Positions 1 through 7,373 are shown, counted from the first letter of the stretch. The stretch is DNA of 25,821 nucleotides from Thiotrichales bacterium (GCA_024762895.1 JANTGN010000009.1:1-25821); one strand, 5' to 3'. Made by a program: numbers and translations. The notes: generated by a model not told the origin, from the letters alone.

Positions 1-162
1 GTCGTGGTCGAGGTCATCAGGGCATTGTTGCTGGCAACGCGTAATCATCTGCGTTTATTGAATAACGAGCTGGAATCGGTGGGCTATGAATATACCCCGA
101 TGTATCTCAGCGGGGCCGAATATGCCGATATTGTGTATAGTCCCCTGGAGTACTGGTTCTAG
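1..162 (+). CDS. C-terminal fragment of an unrecognised protein
   Basis: An open frame runs in from the left edge and ends at TAG 160-162, giving the last 53 residues of a protein whose start lies outside the window. The tail is partly hydrophobic and helical (VVVEVIRALLLATRNHLRLL), followed by a short tyrosine-rich end (MYLSGAEYADIVYS, then PLEYWF). I do not recognise the family and assign no function. Typical codon use and a clean stop just before an intergenic region support it being coding. It points the same way as the Ada-like gene downstream, but about 145 nt with a possible promoter lie between them, so the two are probably transcribed separately. Confidence 0.55.
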   Translation, partial: VVVEVIRALLLATRNHLRLLNNELESVGYEYTPMYLSGAEYADIVYSPLEYWF

Positions 163-168
163 ACGGCA

Positions 169-207
169 GGATTGCATCGTTGAAGTGAGCAAGATTCGGA
201 TTGCATC
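169..207 (+). repeat. 10-bp direct repeat upstream of the Ada-like gene
   Basis: The decamer GGATTGCATC occurs at 169-178 and again, identical, at 198-207, 29 bp start to start. The second copy covers the candidate -35 element (TTGCAT, 201-206). Spaced direct repeats on one DNA face are how AraC-family proteins commonly bind, and the gene downstream encodes an AraC-type DNA-binding domain. An autoregulatory operator is therefore an inference. The repeat itself is directly visible. Confidence 0.5.
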
Positions 208-229
208 AGCGCGTTGCTGTTTTTAAAGT
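201..229 (+). promoter_or_regulatory. Possible sigma-70 promoter of the Ada-like gene
   Basis: TTGCAT (201-206), a 17-nt spacer and TAAAGT (224-229) make a weak sigma-70-like pair. Transcription would start near 236 and leave about 70 nt before the ATG at 307. The -35 is poor (3 of 6 matches), which would fit a promoter that needs an activator such as the encoded regulator. Judged by eye only. Confidence 0.3.
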
Positions 230-306
230 AGGTATCATGAATCAGATGATCAGAAAATCATCGACCAGTCATCATAGCCATGATCCAGAATCGGCAGGTG
301 TGGCCT

Positions 307-1125
307 ATGTCGGACTATGATCGGATTGCGAGGGCAATCCAATACCTGGAGCAGCATGTTCAGCAACAACCCTCGCTGGAAGACGTGGCTGAGCATGTCA
401 ATCTGAGTCCTTATCATTTTCAGCGTCTGTTCAGTCGTTGGGCAGGTATTTCACCGAAGCGATTTCTGCAGGTCATGACCGTTCATCATGCCAAGCATAT
501 GCTGGATGAATCCTTGCCAATAATCGAGGTCTCCGGCCAGCTAGGCCTCAGTAGTAGCTCTCGATTACACGACCATTTCGTTGCCCTGGAGGCCATGACT
601 CCAGGTGAATATCAAAAGATGGGCGTGGGTATGGAATTTGTCTATGGCGTAGTGGAATCACCCTTTGGTTTGATATTTGTCGCCTTTAGTCATCGGGGTG
701 TCTGCCGTCTGGCCTTTCTTGATGAAGAGGATCCGGCATCTGAGATTGAACGGCTGTACACGATTTGGCCTGAATCTATCCTGAAGAATGATCCTGAAGC
801 TGCGAGAAGGCTTGCAGACCGAATATTTCATAGCCCGGAAGAACTCGACAGGCCACTTTCATTGCTTGTGGCTGGAACCAATTTTCAGATCCAGGTCTGG
901 CGTGCCCTGCTGGAAATCCCTATGGGTAGGCTGGTCTCCTATGCCCGGGTGGCCTCGAATATTGGGCGACCAGATTCAGCGCGGGCAGTGGGGAGTGCGG
1001 TTGGGGCTAACCCGATCGCCTTTCTGATTCCCTGTCATCGAGTGATCCATGGTAGTGGCAAGGTCGATGGATATCGTTGGGGTGGTACGCGTAAGCGTGC
1101 CATGATTGCCTGGGAGTCTGTGTAG
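307..1125 (+). CDS. Ada-like AraC regulator / methylated-DNA-protein cysteine methyltransferase
   Basis: This two-domain protein combines an AraC-type DNA-binding domain (residues about 5-105, with SLEDVAEHVNLSPYHFQRLF and a closing MTPGEY) and an O6-alkylguanine-DNA alkyltransferase domain (about 110-272). The methyl-acceptor cysteine is C243 in IPCHRVIHGSG, followed by the YRWGG segment. It would remove alkyl groups from O6-methylguanine by irreversible self-alkylation and regulate repair genes. The N-terminal zinc/phosphotriester domain of E. coli Ada is absent, so the usual methylation switch is missing. An in-frame ATG at 280 gives 9 more residues, but the ATG at 307 follows AGGTG at a proper distance and opens with MSDYDRIARAI, a usual start of such proteins. 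It converges on the globin gene with a 27-bp gap. Confidence 0.88.
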   Translation: MSDYDRIARAIQYLEQHVQQQPSLEDVAEHVNLSPYHFQRLFSRWAGISPKRFLQVMTVHHAKHMLDESLPIIEVSGQLGLSSSSRLHDHFVALEAMTPGEYQKMGVGMEFVYGVVESPFGLIFVAFSHRGVCRLAFLDEEDPASEIERLYTIWPESILKNDPEAARRLADRIFHSPEELDRPLSLLVAGTNFQIQVWRALLEIPMGRLVSYARVASNIGRPDSARAVGSAVGANPIAFLIPCHRVIHGSGKVDGYRWGGTRKRAMIAWESV

Positions 1126-1152
1126 TTGGTAATGACTGTAGGTCTGGAATGA

Positions 1153-2022
1153 TCAGGGTTTTTTTGCCGTCAGTGGCATTTGCCCCGGACATTTCATAAC
1201 GCATTCATCTATAGTTTTTTTTACAATGCCTGCACGAAAGGCATTGTCGACTCGTAACCATCGATCGGCTATCCCTTTATCGAGTCCTTCGTCGAGTATA
1301 GCCTGGCGCAGGATCTTTTCGCGAAGATCCGCCATTTCATCCGTGATATACATGTGCATATGTACAAAGGCAGGAGTATCTCCCATATAGTTGTTTTCAC
1401 CCCCAAAGGCCCCCACCATGAACTGGGTCTGCTTCTCTACTAACTGGTTTTTCGAACGCCCCGAGAAGAACTGCCCAAGCCAGGGTTCATCGAATATGAC
1501 ATCATAAAAACGTTGATGCACGCGAGTGACTGTATCGGGGCCACCGATATCTTCCAGAAGGCCGGAATCATAACTGGCTTCTTCATGAGCGAGTCTTTGA
1601 ACCTTCCTGCGGTCAGCCTGCCCCATGGCCTGTTGCATCACCGAAGCAACCTCATCAAAGACATGGTCCCAGGCAGTACGCAGTTCCGGAGTAAAACGGT
1701 CACCAAAATACTGATCCAGGGCAATCATCAGGGCCTGTTTTATAGCGGGAAAGTGGCTGATCTGTGCGCCGTAATGGTGTATGTGGCGTTCACCCATTTT
1801 TTCCAGGGAGTCAGATATCTTTTCCAGGTGTTTCACATTTTTAAAGGTGCCAATCAGGTTGGAGAATTTTCGATTCAGGAAAACGATATCACCCGAGAAA
1901 ACAGATTTAAGATGGATGTCGATATGGAATAACTCTCGATAGAATATACGGGAAACCTGATCGATATCCCCGCCTATCTCATTGATGCTTTCCTGGACCA
2001 GAATCCTTTCTTCGGTGCTCAT
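1153..2022 (-). CDS. Two-domain haemoglobin: globin fused to truncated haemoglobin
   Basis: The 289-residue protein carries two different haem-globin domains. Residues about 8-133 look like a single-domain bacterial or neuroglobin-like globin, with GERHIHHYG giving a proximal (F8) His at H80 and a closing helix TPELRTAWDHVFDEVASVM. Residues about 155-270 look like a truncated 2-on-2 haemoglobin: GGPDTVTRVHQRFYDVIFDEP, QFF, QTQFMVGAFGG, then TPAFVHMHMYIT with H221 as the likely proximal His. A short charged linker joins them. Such domains bind O2, NO or CO and may detoxify NO or sense gas, but nothing here shows which. There is no flavin reductase domain and no transmembrane segment. The ATG follows AGGGAG. 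An unknown gene lies 51 nt upstream on the same strand, probably in one operon. Confidence 0.82.
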   Translation of the reverse strand: MSTEERILVQESINEIGGDIDQVSRIFYRELFHIDIHLKSVFSGDIVFLNRKFSNLIGTFKNVKHLEKISDSLEKMGERHIHHYGAQISHFPAIKQALMIALDQYFGDRFTPELRTAWDHVFDEVASVMQQAMGQADRRKVQRLAHEEASYDSGLLEDIGGPDTVTRVHQRFYDVIFDEPWLGQFFSGRSKNQLVEKQTQFMVGAFGGENNYMGDTPAFVHMHMYITDEMADLREKILRQAILDEGLDKGIADRWLRVDNAFRAGIVKKTIDECVMKCPGQMPLTAKKP

Positions 2023-2073
2023 GGGTCTTTTTCTCCCTAAGACTGATGCTTGTGTATTTGGGTTGCCCTGAAT

Positions 2074-2544
2074 CTAGTGAGTAACATGCCTTAGCAGTAG
2101 TAGTGTTCTTTTCTGGATGTTACCAATACGTATTTTCCACTGGATGTTCTTTTGTTCCTCGAGATAGGGGTACAGGGTCTTGATATCCTTGATCTTGTCA
2201 TAGATGTTCGCAATCAGGGTTTCCGTACTCTTGCCTTGCCAGGAGGCGAGATCAGTACCCTGAAGGGATTTCATGCTCGCTATCGGCTGTCTTTTCAGGG
2301 CATTGAAATCAAAGCCGCTCTTACCCAGTCGGTCATATTCCGTCGTTGATAGCCTGGGGATGATTGACTCAGGATCGATATCCTTTTCCAGCACCAGCCA
2401 GCAATAACGCGTATTTTCTTTTAGTTCTTCAATGAGTGCATAGGTATCACCCTTGGTATCCGTCCGCCAGTCATTAAAGGCCTTGAGCGTTGAAGTGGCA
2501 GAGGCGATAGACTTCAGCGCAAGGGGTATATTTTCAAGCATCAT
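2074..2544 (-). CDS. Hypothetical protein, 156 aa, upstream of the two-globin gene
   Basis: I do not recognise this protein. It is 156 residues, probably soluble and mainly helical, with no signal peptide or membrane segment. The centre has STTEYDRLGKSGFDFNALKR and DLASWQGKSTETLIANIYDKI, and the end is basic (IQKRTLLLLRHVTH). No catalytic motif stands out. Either of two consecutive Met codons (2544 or 2541) could be the start, and no strong ribosome binding site is seen. It precedes the globin fusion by 51 nt on the same strand with no terminator between, so co-transcription is likely and a role linked to the haem protein is possible but unproven. To my eye the DNA is more AT-rich than the housekeeping genes to the right. 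Confidence 0.65.
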   Translation of the reverse strand: MMLENIPLALKSIASATSTLKAFNDWRTDTKGDTYALIEELKENTRYCWLVLEKDIDPESIIPRLSTTEYDRLGKSGFDFNALKRQPIASMKSLQGTDLASWQGKSTETLIANIYDKIKDIKTLYPYLEEQKNIQWKIRIGNIQKRTLLLLRHVTH

Positions 2545-2579
2545 GTAGGGTTGTGTCGGCTTCTAATAGGCCGGTAAGA

Positions 2580-2596
2580 AAATGGAGATTCCATTT
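2580..2596. promoter_or_regulatory. Perfect 17-bp palindrome, candidate operator
   Basis: AAATGGA GAT TCCATTT is a perfect 7-bp inverted repeat with a 3-bp centre. It lies 36 bp upstream of the unknown gene that starts the minus-strand globin pair, in a 257-bp divergent intergenic region (2545-2801). It has no T-run on either side, so it is not a terminator, and is better read as a binding site for a dimeric repressor. I cannot match it to a known consensus. The rest of the region holds no open frame of note. Confidence 0.35.
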
Positions 2597-2729
2597 GGTA
2601 TTGATCTCTGCCCCGGTTCTAATGACTGTGTCGTCCCTGTAACAATATTGAGTTGAAACTAGCATGTGTCTGCTTTTAAGGTCAACCTGAACGAATGGCC
2701 CGTCCTGTTGATGAAAAAAATTAACCTGC

Positions 2730-2757
2730 TTGCTTATGAACCATGTGGTATTACACT
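2730..2757 (+). promoter_or_regulatory. Weak candidate promoter for the DUF3108-type gene
   Basis: TTGCTT (2730-2735), a 16-nt spacer and TACACT (2752-2757) lie 45 nt before the ATG at 2802. Both boxes match the sigma-70 consensus only partly. It is offered because some plus-strand promoter must exist in this divergent region. Confidence 0.22.
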
Positions 2758-2801
2758 AGTCTCTATCAACAAATTAACTGAAATTCTCCAAGAGGACGGG
2801 C

Positions 2802-3899
2802 ATGGGTTTTACACTTTTTTTTAACAGCAAGACATGGTTTGGCATTCCGTTGTCGATCATGCTGTTTGTGCTGAGCGCAGGGCTGTCTCAGGCCGCTAGC
2901 TATCCCAAATGGGATCTGCGCAATAATGTACCTGAGTCTGGAGAATATATCAGTTACAAGATTGCCTATCGCGGTTTTTTCACGGGTTATAGCTGGAAGA
3001 ATCTGGCCGATATGGCATTGTACAATAAGCCAAAGCCACATGAGTTCGATCAAGAACTCGTTTGTCAATCATTGATGCGGCTCAGCACCGAGAATTTTAC
3101 CTTCGCCGAGCTGTTTCATCCTGTGCGCTATGAATGGATTGCTAATAATAATATCGATCTTTCTTATACCCGCCTTGTTGAATATTTCGATCGTGGAAAA
3201 AGTGATAATTATCATGTGGTATGGATGGACTGGCCACATGAAATGATAAAGGTCTATCGTAAGAGGGAGCTGAAGCCTGATGAGAGTGACAAGGAGCTAT
3301 CATTTTTAGGTGAGCAATGGGCAGAGAGTAATAAATTCAAATGGGAAGATGATGGGGCCGAGCCGCTACCCTCATTCCTCTTGCATTATCCCAGGGTTGA
3401 TAATGGCAGGCGTTCTTTTCTAATCTACGATAAGACGGTCAGGGAAGTTGGGGACAAAACTGCCCTGGAGCCCCTGGGTGTGCTTGAGGTCATGCGTCGG
3501 CACGATTTTAAGACACAACCCAGTTTTGATATCAACATTACGGTTGATGAAGACGTCAAGATGCATACGGTTCAATATCAGGGTGATGAGGTGCTCAAGA
3601 TCGGAGATATCAGCCTGCCAGCAATTCGATTAAGGGTAGCCAATAGTGAAAAGAACCAGGCAGATAAGGAGGGCTGGATGGATATCTGGATCAGCCAGGA
3701 TGAACGCCGACTGCCATTACGTTATCAGGTGGATGCACCCATAGGAAAGATGCGTGTTCAGATTACACAGGAGAGCCTGATTTATAACATGAATTATGAT
3801 GGACCCAGAAACTGTTATGTCGGAGTTGAGCATAAGAATACGCGGGATCTCAAGGGGACGTTCCAGACACCGGAGTCAGGATTCAATAGTATCGAGTAA
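2802..3899 (+). CDS. Secreted DUF3108-type protein
   Basis: A 365-residue protein with an N-terminal signal peptide (hydrophobic core about residues 12-27, likely cleavage after GLSQA near residue 31). The export signal implies a periplasmic or envelope location. The C-terminal half, including the stretch from GWMDIWISQDERRLPLRYQV to IGKMRVQIT, resembles DUF3108 proteins, whose function is unknown. The ribosome site AAGAGGA stands 6-7 nt before ATG 2802 and settles the start. A gene of this type next to purN matches, as I recall it, the arrangement in Pseudomonas. Its last 24 bp overlap the 3' end of purN on the other strand, and there is no terminator hairpin after the stop. The family call is moderate; the export signal is clear. 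Confidence 0.75.
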   Translation: MGFTLFFNSKTWFGIPLSIMLFVLSAGLSQAASYPKWDLRNNVPESGEYISYKIAYRGFFTGYSWKNLADMALYNKPKPHEFDQELVCQSLMRLSTENFTFAELFHPVRYEWIANNNIDLSYTRLVEYFDRGKSDNYHVVWMDWPHEMIKVYRKRELKPDESDKELSFLGEQWAESNKFKWEDDGAEPLPSFLLHYPRVDNGRRSFLIYDKTVREVGDKTALEPLGVLEVMRRHDFKTQPSFDINITVDEDVKMHTVQYQGDEVLKIGDISLPAIRLRVANSEKNQADKEGWMDIWISQDERRLPLRYQVDAPIGKMRVQITQESLIYNMNYDGPRNCYVGVEHKNTRDLKGTFQTPESGFNSIE

Positions 3900-4532
3900 T
3901 AAGGGTGTTTCGATAGGGGTGTGATCAAAAAAGACCTGGTTGTCTTCAAGTTTGAGCCTGCCCGAAGTGAACCAGGAGATCGCCCGAGGATAGATGATAT
4001 GCTCCTTCTCGAGGACGCGTTGGGCCAGTTCCTCGGCAGTATCGCCACTCTGGATGGGAACCCTGGCCTGCACTATGACGGGGCCACCATCGAGCTCAGG
4101 GGTCACGAAGTGTACACTGACGCCATGTTCCGTATCACCGGCATCGATGGCCCGGGCATGTGTATTCAGGCCGCGATACTTAGGTAACAGGGACGGGTGA
4201 ATATTCAGCATCCTTCCCTGGTAATGGCGAACGAATCCCTCCGTGAGGATGCGCATGAATCCGGCCAGGACCAGCAGGCTGGGTTGATATTCATCGATGA
4301 CCGACATCAGTTCAGCATCGAACTGTTCCCGATTAGGATACAGGCTATGATCCAGAACGCGGGTTGGGATGCCGGCTTCGCTGGCCCTTCTTAACCCAAA
4401 GGCATCCGGCCGGTTACTGATGACTGCTGCAATATGGCCGTGGATGGACCCGTTTTGAACGGCGTCGATAATGGCCTGGAGATTGGAGCCACTACCCGAT
4501 ATCAGTACAACAATGGCTGGTGTTTCATGCAT
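3876..4532 (-). CDS. purN: Phosphoribosylglycinamide formyltransferase (PurN)
   Basis: PurN transfers a formyl group from 10-formyltetrahydrofolate to GAR, giving FGAR, the third step of de novo purine synthesis in the cytosol. The 218 residues match the family's usual length. The phosphate loop is LISGSGSNLQAIID (residues 10-23). The catalytic triad is N110 and H112 in LNIHPSLLPKYRG plus D148 in TPELDGGPV. The ATG shares its A with the purM stop (TAATG), so translation is probably coupled to purM and the two form one operon. The 3' end overlaps the convergent DUF3108-type gene by 24 bp. Confidence 0.97.
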   Translation of the reverse strand: MHETPAIVVLISGSGSNLQAIIDAVQNGSIHGHIAAVISNRPDAFGLRRASEAGIPTRVLDHSLYPNREQFDAELMSVIDEYQPSLLVLAGFMRILTEGFVRHYQGRMLNIHPSLLPKYRGLNTHARAIDAGDTEHGVSVHFVTPELDGGPVIVQARVPIQSGDTAEELAQRVLEKEHIIYPRAISWFTSGRLKLEDNQVFFDHTPIETPLLLDTIES

Positions 4533-5587
4533 TAGCTAAATTTAACGCAGGGTGTCTGGCAGTCGCAGGATTCAATTTGCCCAATTTCCCATGAATCGAT
4601 TCCGTGCTGATTCAATATGGCCCTGCTGGGCTCAATATCTACTTCCGGAATGACGATGACCATGCCAATGCCGCAGTTAAAGGTACGCAGCATCTCGTCG
4701 TCGCTGATGCCACCCTGTTCCTGTAACCAGTTAAAAACGGCCGGGCGTTGCCAGCTGGAGGTGTCAATGCAGGCCATGCTGTAATCCGGCATGACACGTG
4801 GCAGGTTTTCCGTCAGCCCCCCTCCGGTAATATGTGCCAGCGCATGCACGGTTTGGCTCTGCATCAGTTCCAGCAGGGCTTTGACGTAGATGCGTGTAGG
4901 GGACAGCAGGGCTTCGCCCAGGGTCTGGTTAGTATTTCCCAGGGCGTCGTTAAGGGATGCGCCACTGACCTCGAGCACCTTGCGTATCAGGGAATAGCCA
5001 TTGGAATGCGGACCGGAGGAGGCCAGCCCCAGCAGGCGGTCGCCGGCTGCAACCTGGCTGCCATCGAGGATCTTGCTTTTCTCTGCCACACCGACACAGA
5101 AACCCGCCAGATCGTAATCACCTTCACCATACATGCCGGGCATCTCGGCCGTCTCTCCCCCGGAAAGCGCAGCCCCGGCCTGAACACAGCCATCGGCGAT
5201 GCCCTTGACCACGTCCGCAGCGACCTCAACATCCAGCTGGCCGGTGGCATAGTAATCCAGGAAAAACAGGGGTTCCGCCCCGGCCACGATAATGTCATTG
5301 ACGCACATGGCCACGAGATCAATACCAATCGTGTCGTGTTTACCCAGCTCCAGTGCCAGTTTGAGCTTGGTGCCGACCCCATCCGTACCCGAAACCAGTA
5401 CGGGTTCGCGGTAACGCTCCAGTGGAATCTCGAACAGGGCGCCAAAACCACCCAGGCCACCCAGTACTCCCGGGCGTAGGGTGCGTTTAGCGTGTGGTTT
5501 GATGCGTTCCACGAGGCTGTTACCGGCATCGATATCGACGCCAGCATCACGGTAACTGAGAGAAGGTTTGTCTTTAGAGTCTGTCAT
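4532..5587 (-). CDS. purM: Phosphoribosylformylglycinamidine cyclo-ligase (PurM, AIR synthetase)
   Basis: PurM closes the imidazole ring of AIR from FGAM using ATP, the fifth step of purine synthesis. The 351-residue length is normal. It shows SYRDAGVDIDAGN near the N-terminus (11-23), the ATP-binding stretch SGTDGVGTKLKLA (66-78), CVNDI (95-99) and SGGETAEMPGMYGEGDYDLAG (about 142-162), all hallmarks of the PurM/ThiL/SelD superfamily. It is first in the purM-purN operon and divergent from the DUF2066 gene. A reasonable promoter lies at 5616-5644. I see no clear PurR operator of the E. coli type. Confidence 0.97.
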   Translation of the reverse strand: MTDSKDKPSLSYRDAGVDIDAGNSLVERIKPHAKRTLRPGVLGGLGGFGALFEIPLERYREPVLVSGTDGVGTKLKLALELGKHDTIGIDLVAMCVNDIIVAGAEPLFFLDYYATGQLDVEVAADVVKGIADGCVQAGAALSGGETAEMPGMYGEGDYDLAGFCVGVAEKSKILDGSQVAAGDRLLGLASSGPHSNGYSLIRKVLEVSGASLNDALGNTNQTLGEALLSPTRIYVKALLELMQSQTVHALAHITGGGLTENLPRVMPDYSMACIDTSSWQRPAVFNWLQEQGGISDDEMLRTFNCGIGMVIVIPEVDIEPSRAILNQHGIDSWEIGQIESCDCQTPCVKFS

Positions 5588-5615
5588 TGGATCTGCCCTG
5601 CTGCGAAGGAGGGTG

Positions 5616-5644
5616 ATGGTAGCGAGACCTGAACGGGCTGTAAA
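5616..5644 (-). promoter_or_regulatory. Probable promoter of purM-purN
   Basis: On the minus strand TTTACA (5644-5639, 5 of 6 matches), a spacer of exactly 17 nt and TACCAT (5621-5616, 4 of 6) form a credible sigma-70 promoter. Transcription would start near 5609, about 22 nt before the purM ATG. It lies in the 113-bp divergent region shared with the DUF2066 gene. Confidence 0.5.
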
Positions 5645-5700
5645 CCGCTGCAGCCTTTAAGCGCCGCCCTTCACCATGATAAGGTTAGCCTTTTCCAAGA

Positions 5701-6786
5701 ATGGATTTTCCTGTGCGTAACACAAAACTTCTGTCCCTCTCCTTTATTGCGTTCATGCTCATCCTGCTGATATTTATATCGCCGGCGCATGCCGTTCAGA
5801 TAGAAGAGCTTTTTTCTGTGCAGGTTCCGGTTGAAAGCAGGGACCGGGAACAACGTATGGAGGCCATTAAAACGGGCATGGGGCAGGTGCTGGTGCGCAT
5901 CACAGGTGATGGAGGTATTGCCCAGAATGCCGAAGTGGAGTCGTTGATTCGTGGTGCAGCACAGTATGTGCAACGATTTCGCTATCTGCCGGCCAAAGAG
6001 GGTGAGGGATTTGAGCTCGTCATAGACTTTGATGAGACCCGTCTCAGTAAGGACCTGGCTAATCGGGGTCTACCGGTGTGGGGACGCGAGCGTCCCGCTG
6101 TGCTGAGCTGGATAGCTGTATCTCAGGGCTCAAAACGGTTCATGATCAGCTCCAAGGGGCGTCGTGCGGAGCGCGAAACCCTGAACCAGGCTGCACGCGA
6201 CCGCGGTGTACCCCTGATGTTTCCTCTGCTCGATGTCGAAGATAATAGTAAGGTCCGTTCCGGTGACATCGTGGGTGGTTTTTATGACACGGTGGATGAG
6301 GCCTCCAGGCGCTATTCAGCCGACGCAATACTCATAGGTCGTGTACAGAGACAGCAGGGACAGTGGATTGGTCGCTGGCGTCTGCGTGAAGCCGATCAGA
6401 CCGTGGTATTCGAATCGGAAGGGGCGACTCTGAATGAGGCCCTGACAAAGGGCGTCTATGGGCTGGCCTCCTATCTGGCTTCCTGGCATGCCACCCAGGG
6501 TTTTTCTGACCAGGCCGGTGCCGTTGAGGTTACCGTTGATCAGGTGAACTCACTGGCGGATTACCTGAGGGTCAGGGATTACCTGAAATCCTTTGACGCC
6601 GTGCTGGATGTGACACCACGGCAAATCAGTCTGTCGCAGGCGCATCTCGATGTTCGCATGCGTGGGTCCTCTCGTGATCTAGAGCGTCTGGTGATGCTGG
6701 GTGACGTGCTTGAGGCCAGGGAGCCTGATTTTGAAGAGCTTCCCTCCGTAACCACTAGCGGGTTGTATTACCGGTTATTAAGGTGA
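5701..6786 (+). CDS. Secreted DUF2066 family protein
   Basis: A 361-residue protein with a signal peptide (core LLSLSFIAFMLILLIFIS, cleavage after SPAHA near residue 30). The mature start, EELFSVQVPVESRDREQRMEA, then GMGQVLVRITGD and AAQYVQRFRYLPAKEG, is typical of DUF2066, a family of unknown function widespread in gammaproteobacteria and often next to purM. It is presumably periplasmic. A GTG at 5713 could also serve as start without losing the signal peptide; ATG 5701 is preferred. The stop overlaps the GTG of the next gene by 4 nt, so the two are co-translated. Confidence 0.88.
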   Translation: MDFPVRNTKLLSLSFIAFMLILLIFISPAHAVQIEELFSVQVPVESRDREQRMEAIKTGMGQVLVRITGDGGIAQNAEVESLIRGAAQYVQRFRYLPAKEGEGFELVIDFDETRLSKDLANRGLPVWGRERPAVLSWIAVSQGSKRFMISSKGRRAERETLNQAARDRGVPLMFPLLDVEDNSKVRSGDIVGGFYDTVDEASRRYSADAILIGRVQRQQGQWIGRWRLREADQTVVFESEGATLNEALTKGVYGLASYLASWHATQGFSDQAGAVEVTVDQVNSLADYLRVRDYLKSFDAVLDVTPRQISLSQAHLDVRMRGSSRDLERLVMLGDVLEAREPDFEELPSVTTSGLYYRLLR

Positions 6787-7340
6787 CACGCAGAGATATT
6801 CCCAATCTGATTACGCTATTCAGATTTGTTCTGATAGGTCCTGTCTTATTCTATTTATGGCAGGGGGCCGTGGATAAGGCCCTGTGGCTTTTTTTGCTGG
6901 CCGGCGCGTCTGATGGCCTGGATGGCTGGTTGGCCAGGCATTTTGACTGGCGGACGCGGCTCGGCGGCATACTGGATCCACTGGCCGATAAGGCACTGAT
7001 GGTCTCCACCCTCATCGTGATGGGCCTGCAGGGGATGATGCCCTGGCTGGTGGTGGGGGTGATTATTCTTCGCGACGTTATCATCCTGGCCGGCGCTATC
7101 GCCTATCACTGGGTCACGCGTGAACTGGAGATGCGCCCCAGCGTGATCAGTAAGGTGAACACCCTGTTGCAGATCATGCTGGTGCTGGTGGTGATGTGGA
7201 ATGCCGGTGTATCTGAGTTACCTGTGTTGTTAGTCGATGGGCTGATGGTGCTGGTGTTTATCACCACCTTGTTCAGCGGCATCGATTATGTTGTGCGCTG
7301 GACGATGTTGACCATCCATTCCAGAAAACGTAGTTCCTGA
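6783..7340 (+). CDS. CDP-alcohol phosphatidyltransferase family membrane protein
   Basis: This inner-membrane enzyme transfers a phosphatidyl group from CDP-diacylglycerol to an alcohol. The full signature D-x2-DG-x2-AR-x8-G-x3-D-x3-D is present: D44, D47-G48, A51-R52, G61, D65 and D69, within SDGLDGWLARHF and LGGILDPLADK. Several hydrophobic helices surround it (about 10-28, 30-42, 75-110, 125-140, 150-170). At 185 residues it fits phosphatidylglycerophosphate- or cardiolipin-synthase-like members; the acceptor cannot be told from sequence. The start is GTG inside the preceding stop (GTGA), with translational coupling rather than a good ribosome site. It belongs to the DUF2066-hda group. Confidence 0.9.
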   Translation: MTRRDIPNLITLFRFVLIGPVLFYLWQGAVDKALWLFLLAGASDGLDGWLARHFDWRTRLGGILDPLADKALMVSTLIVMGLQGMMPWLVVGVIILRDVIILAGAIAYHWVTRELEMRPSVISKVNTLLQIMLVLVVMWNAGVSELPVLLVDGLMVLVFITTLFSGIDYVVRWTMLTIHSRKRSS

Positions 7341-7373
7341 ACCTCCGCTTAGAGGTTACTTAGACAGGCCAAT

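Noticed and set aside
237..320. A 27-codon frame (MNQMIRKSSTSHH...) before and overlapping the start of the Ada-like gene, possibly a leader peptide
   Set aside because: Only a partial ribosome site, no attenuator-like features, and the candidate promoter would place its ATG right at the transcription start.
1126..1152. Terminator between the convergent Ada-like and globin genes
   Set aside because: A T-run exists (near 1159-1165) but lies inside the globin coding end, and no stem precedes it.
4748..5479. A 243-codon plus-strand frame opposite purM
   Set aside because: It is an antisense shadow of a clearly conserved gene with no ribosome site or recognisable domain.
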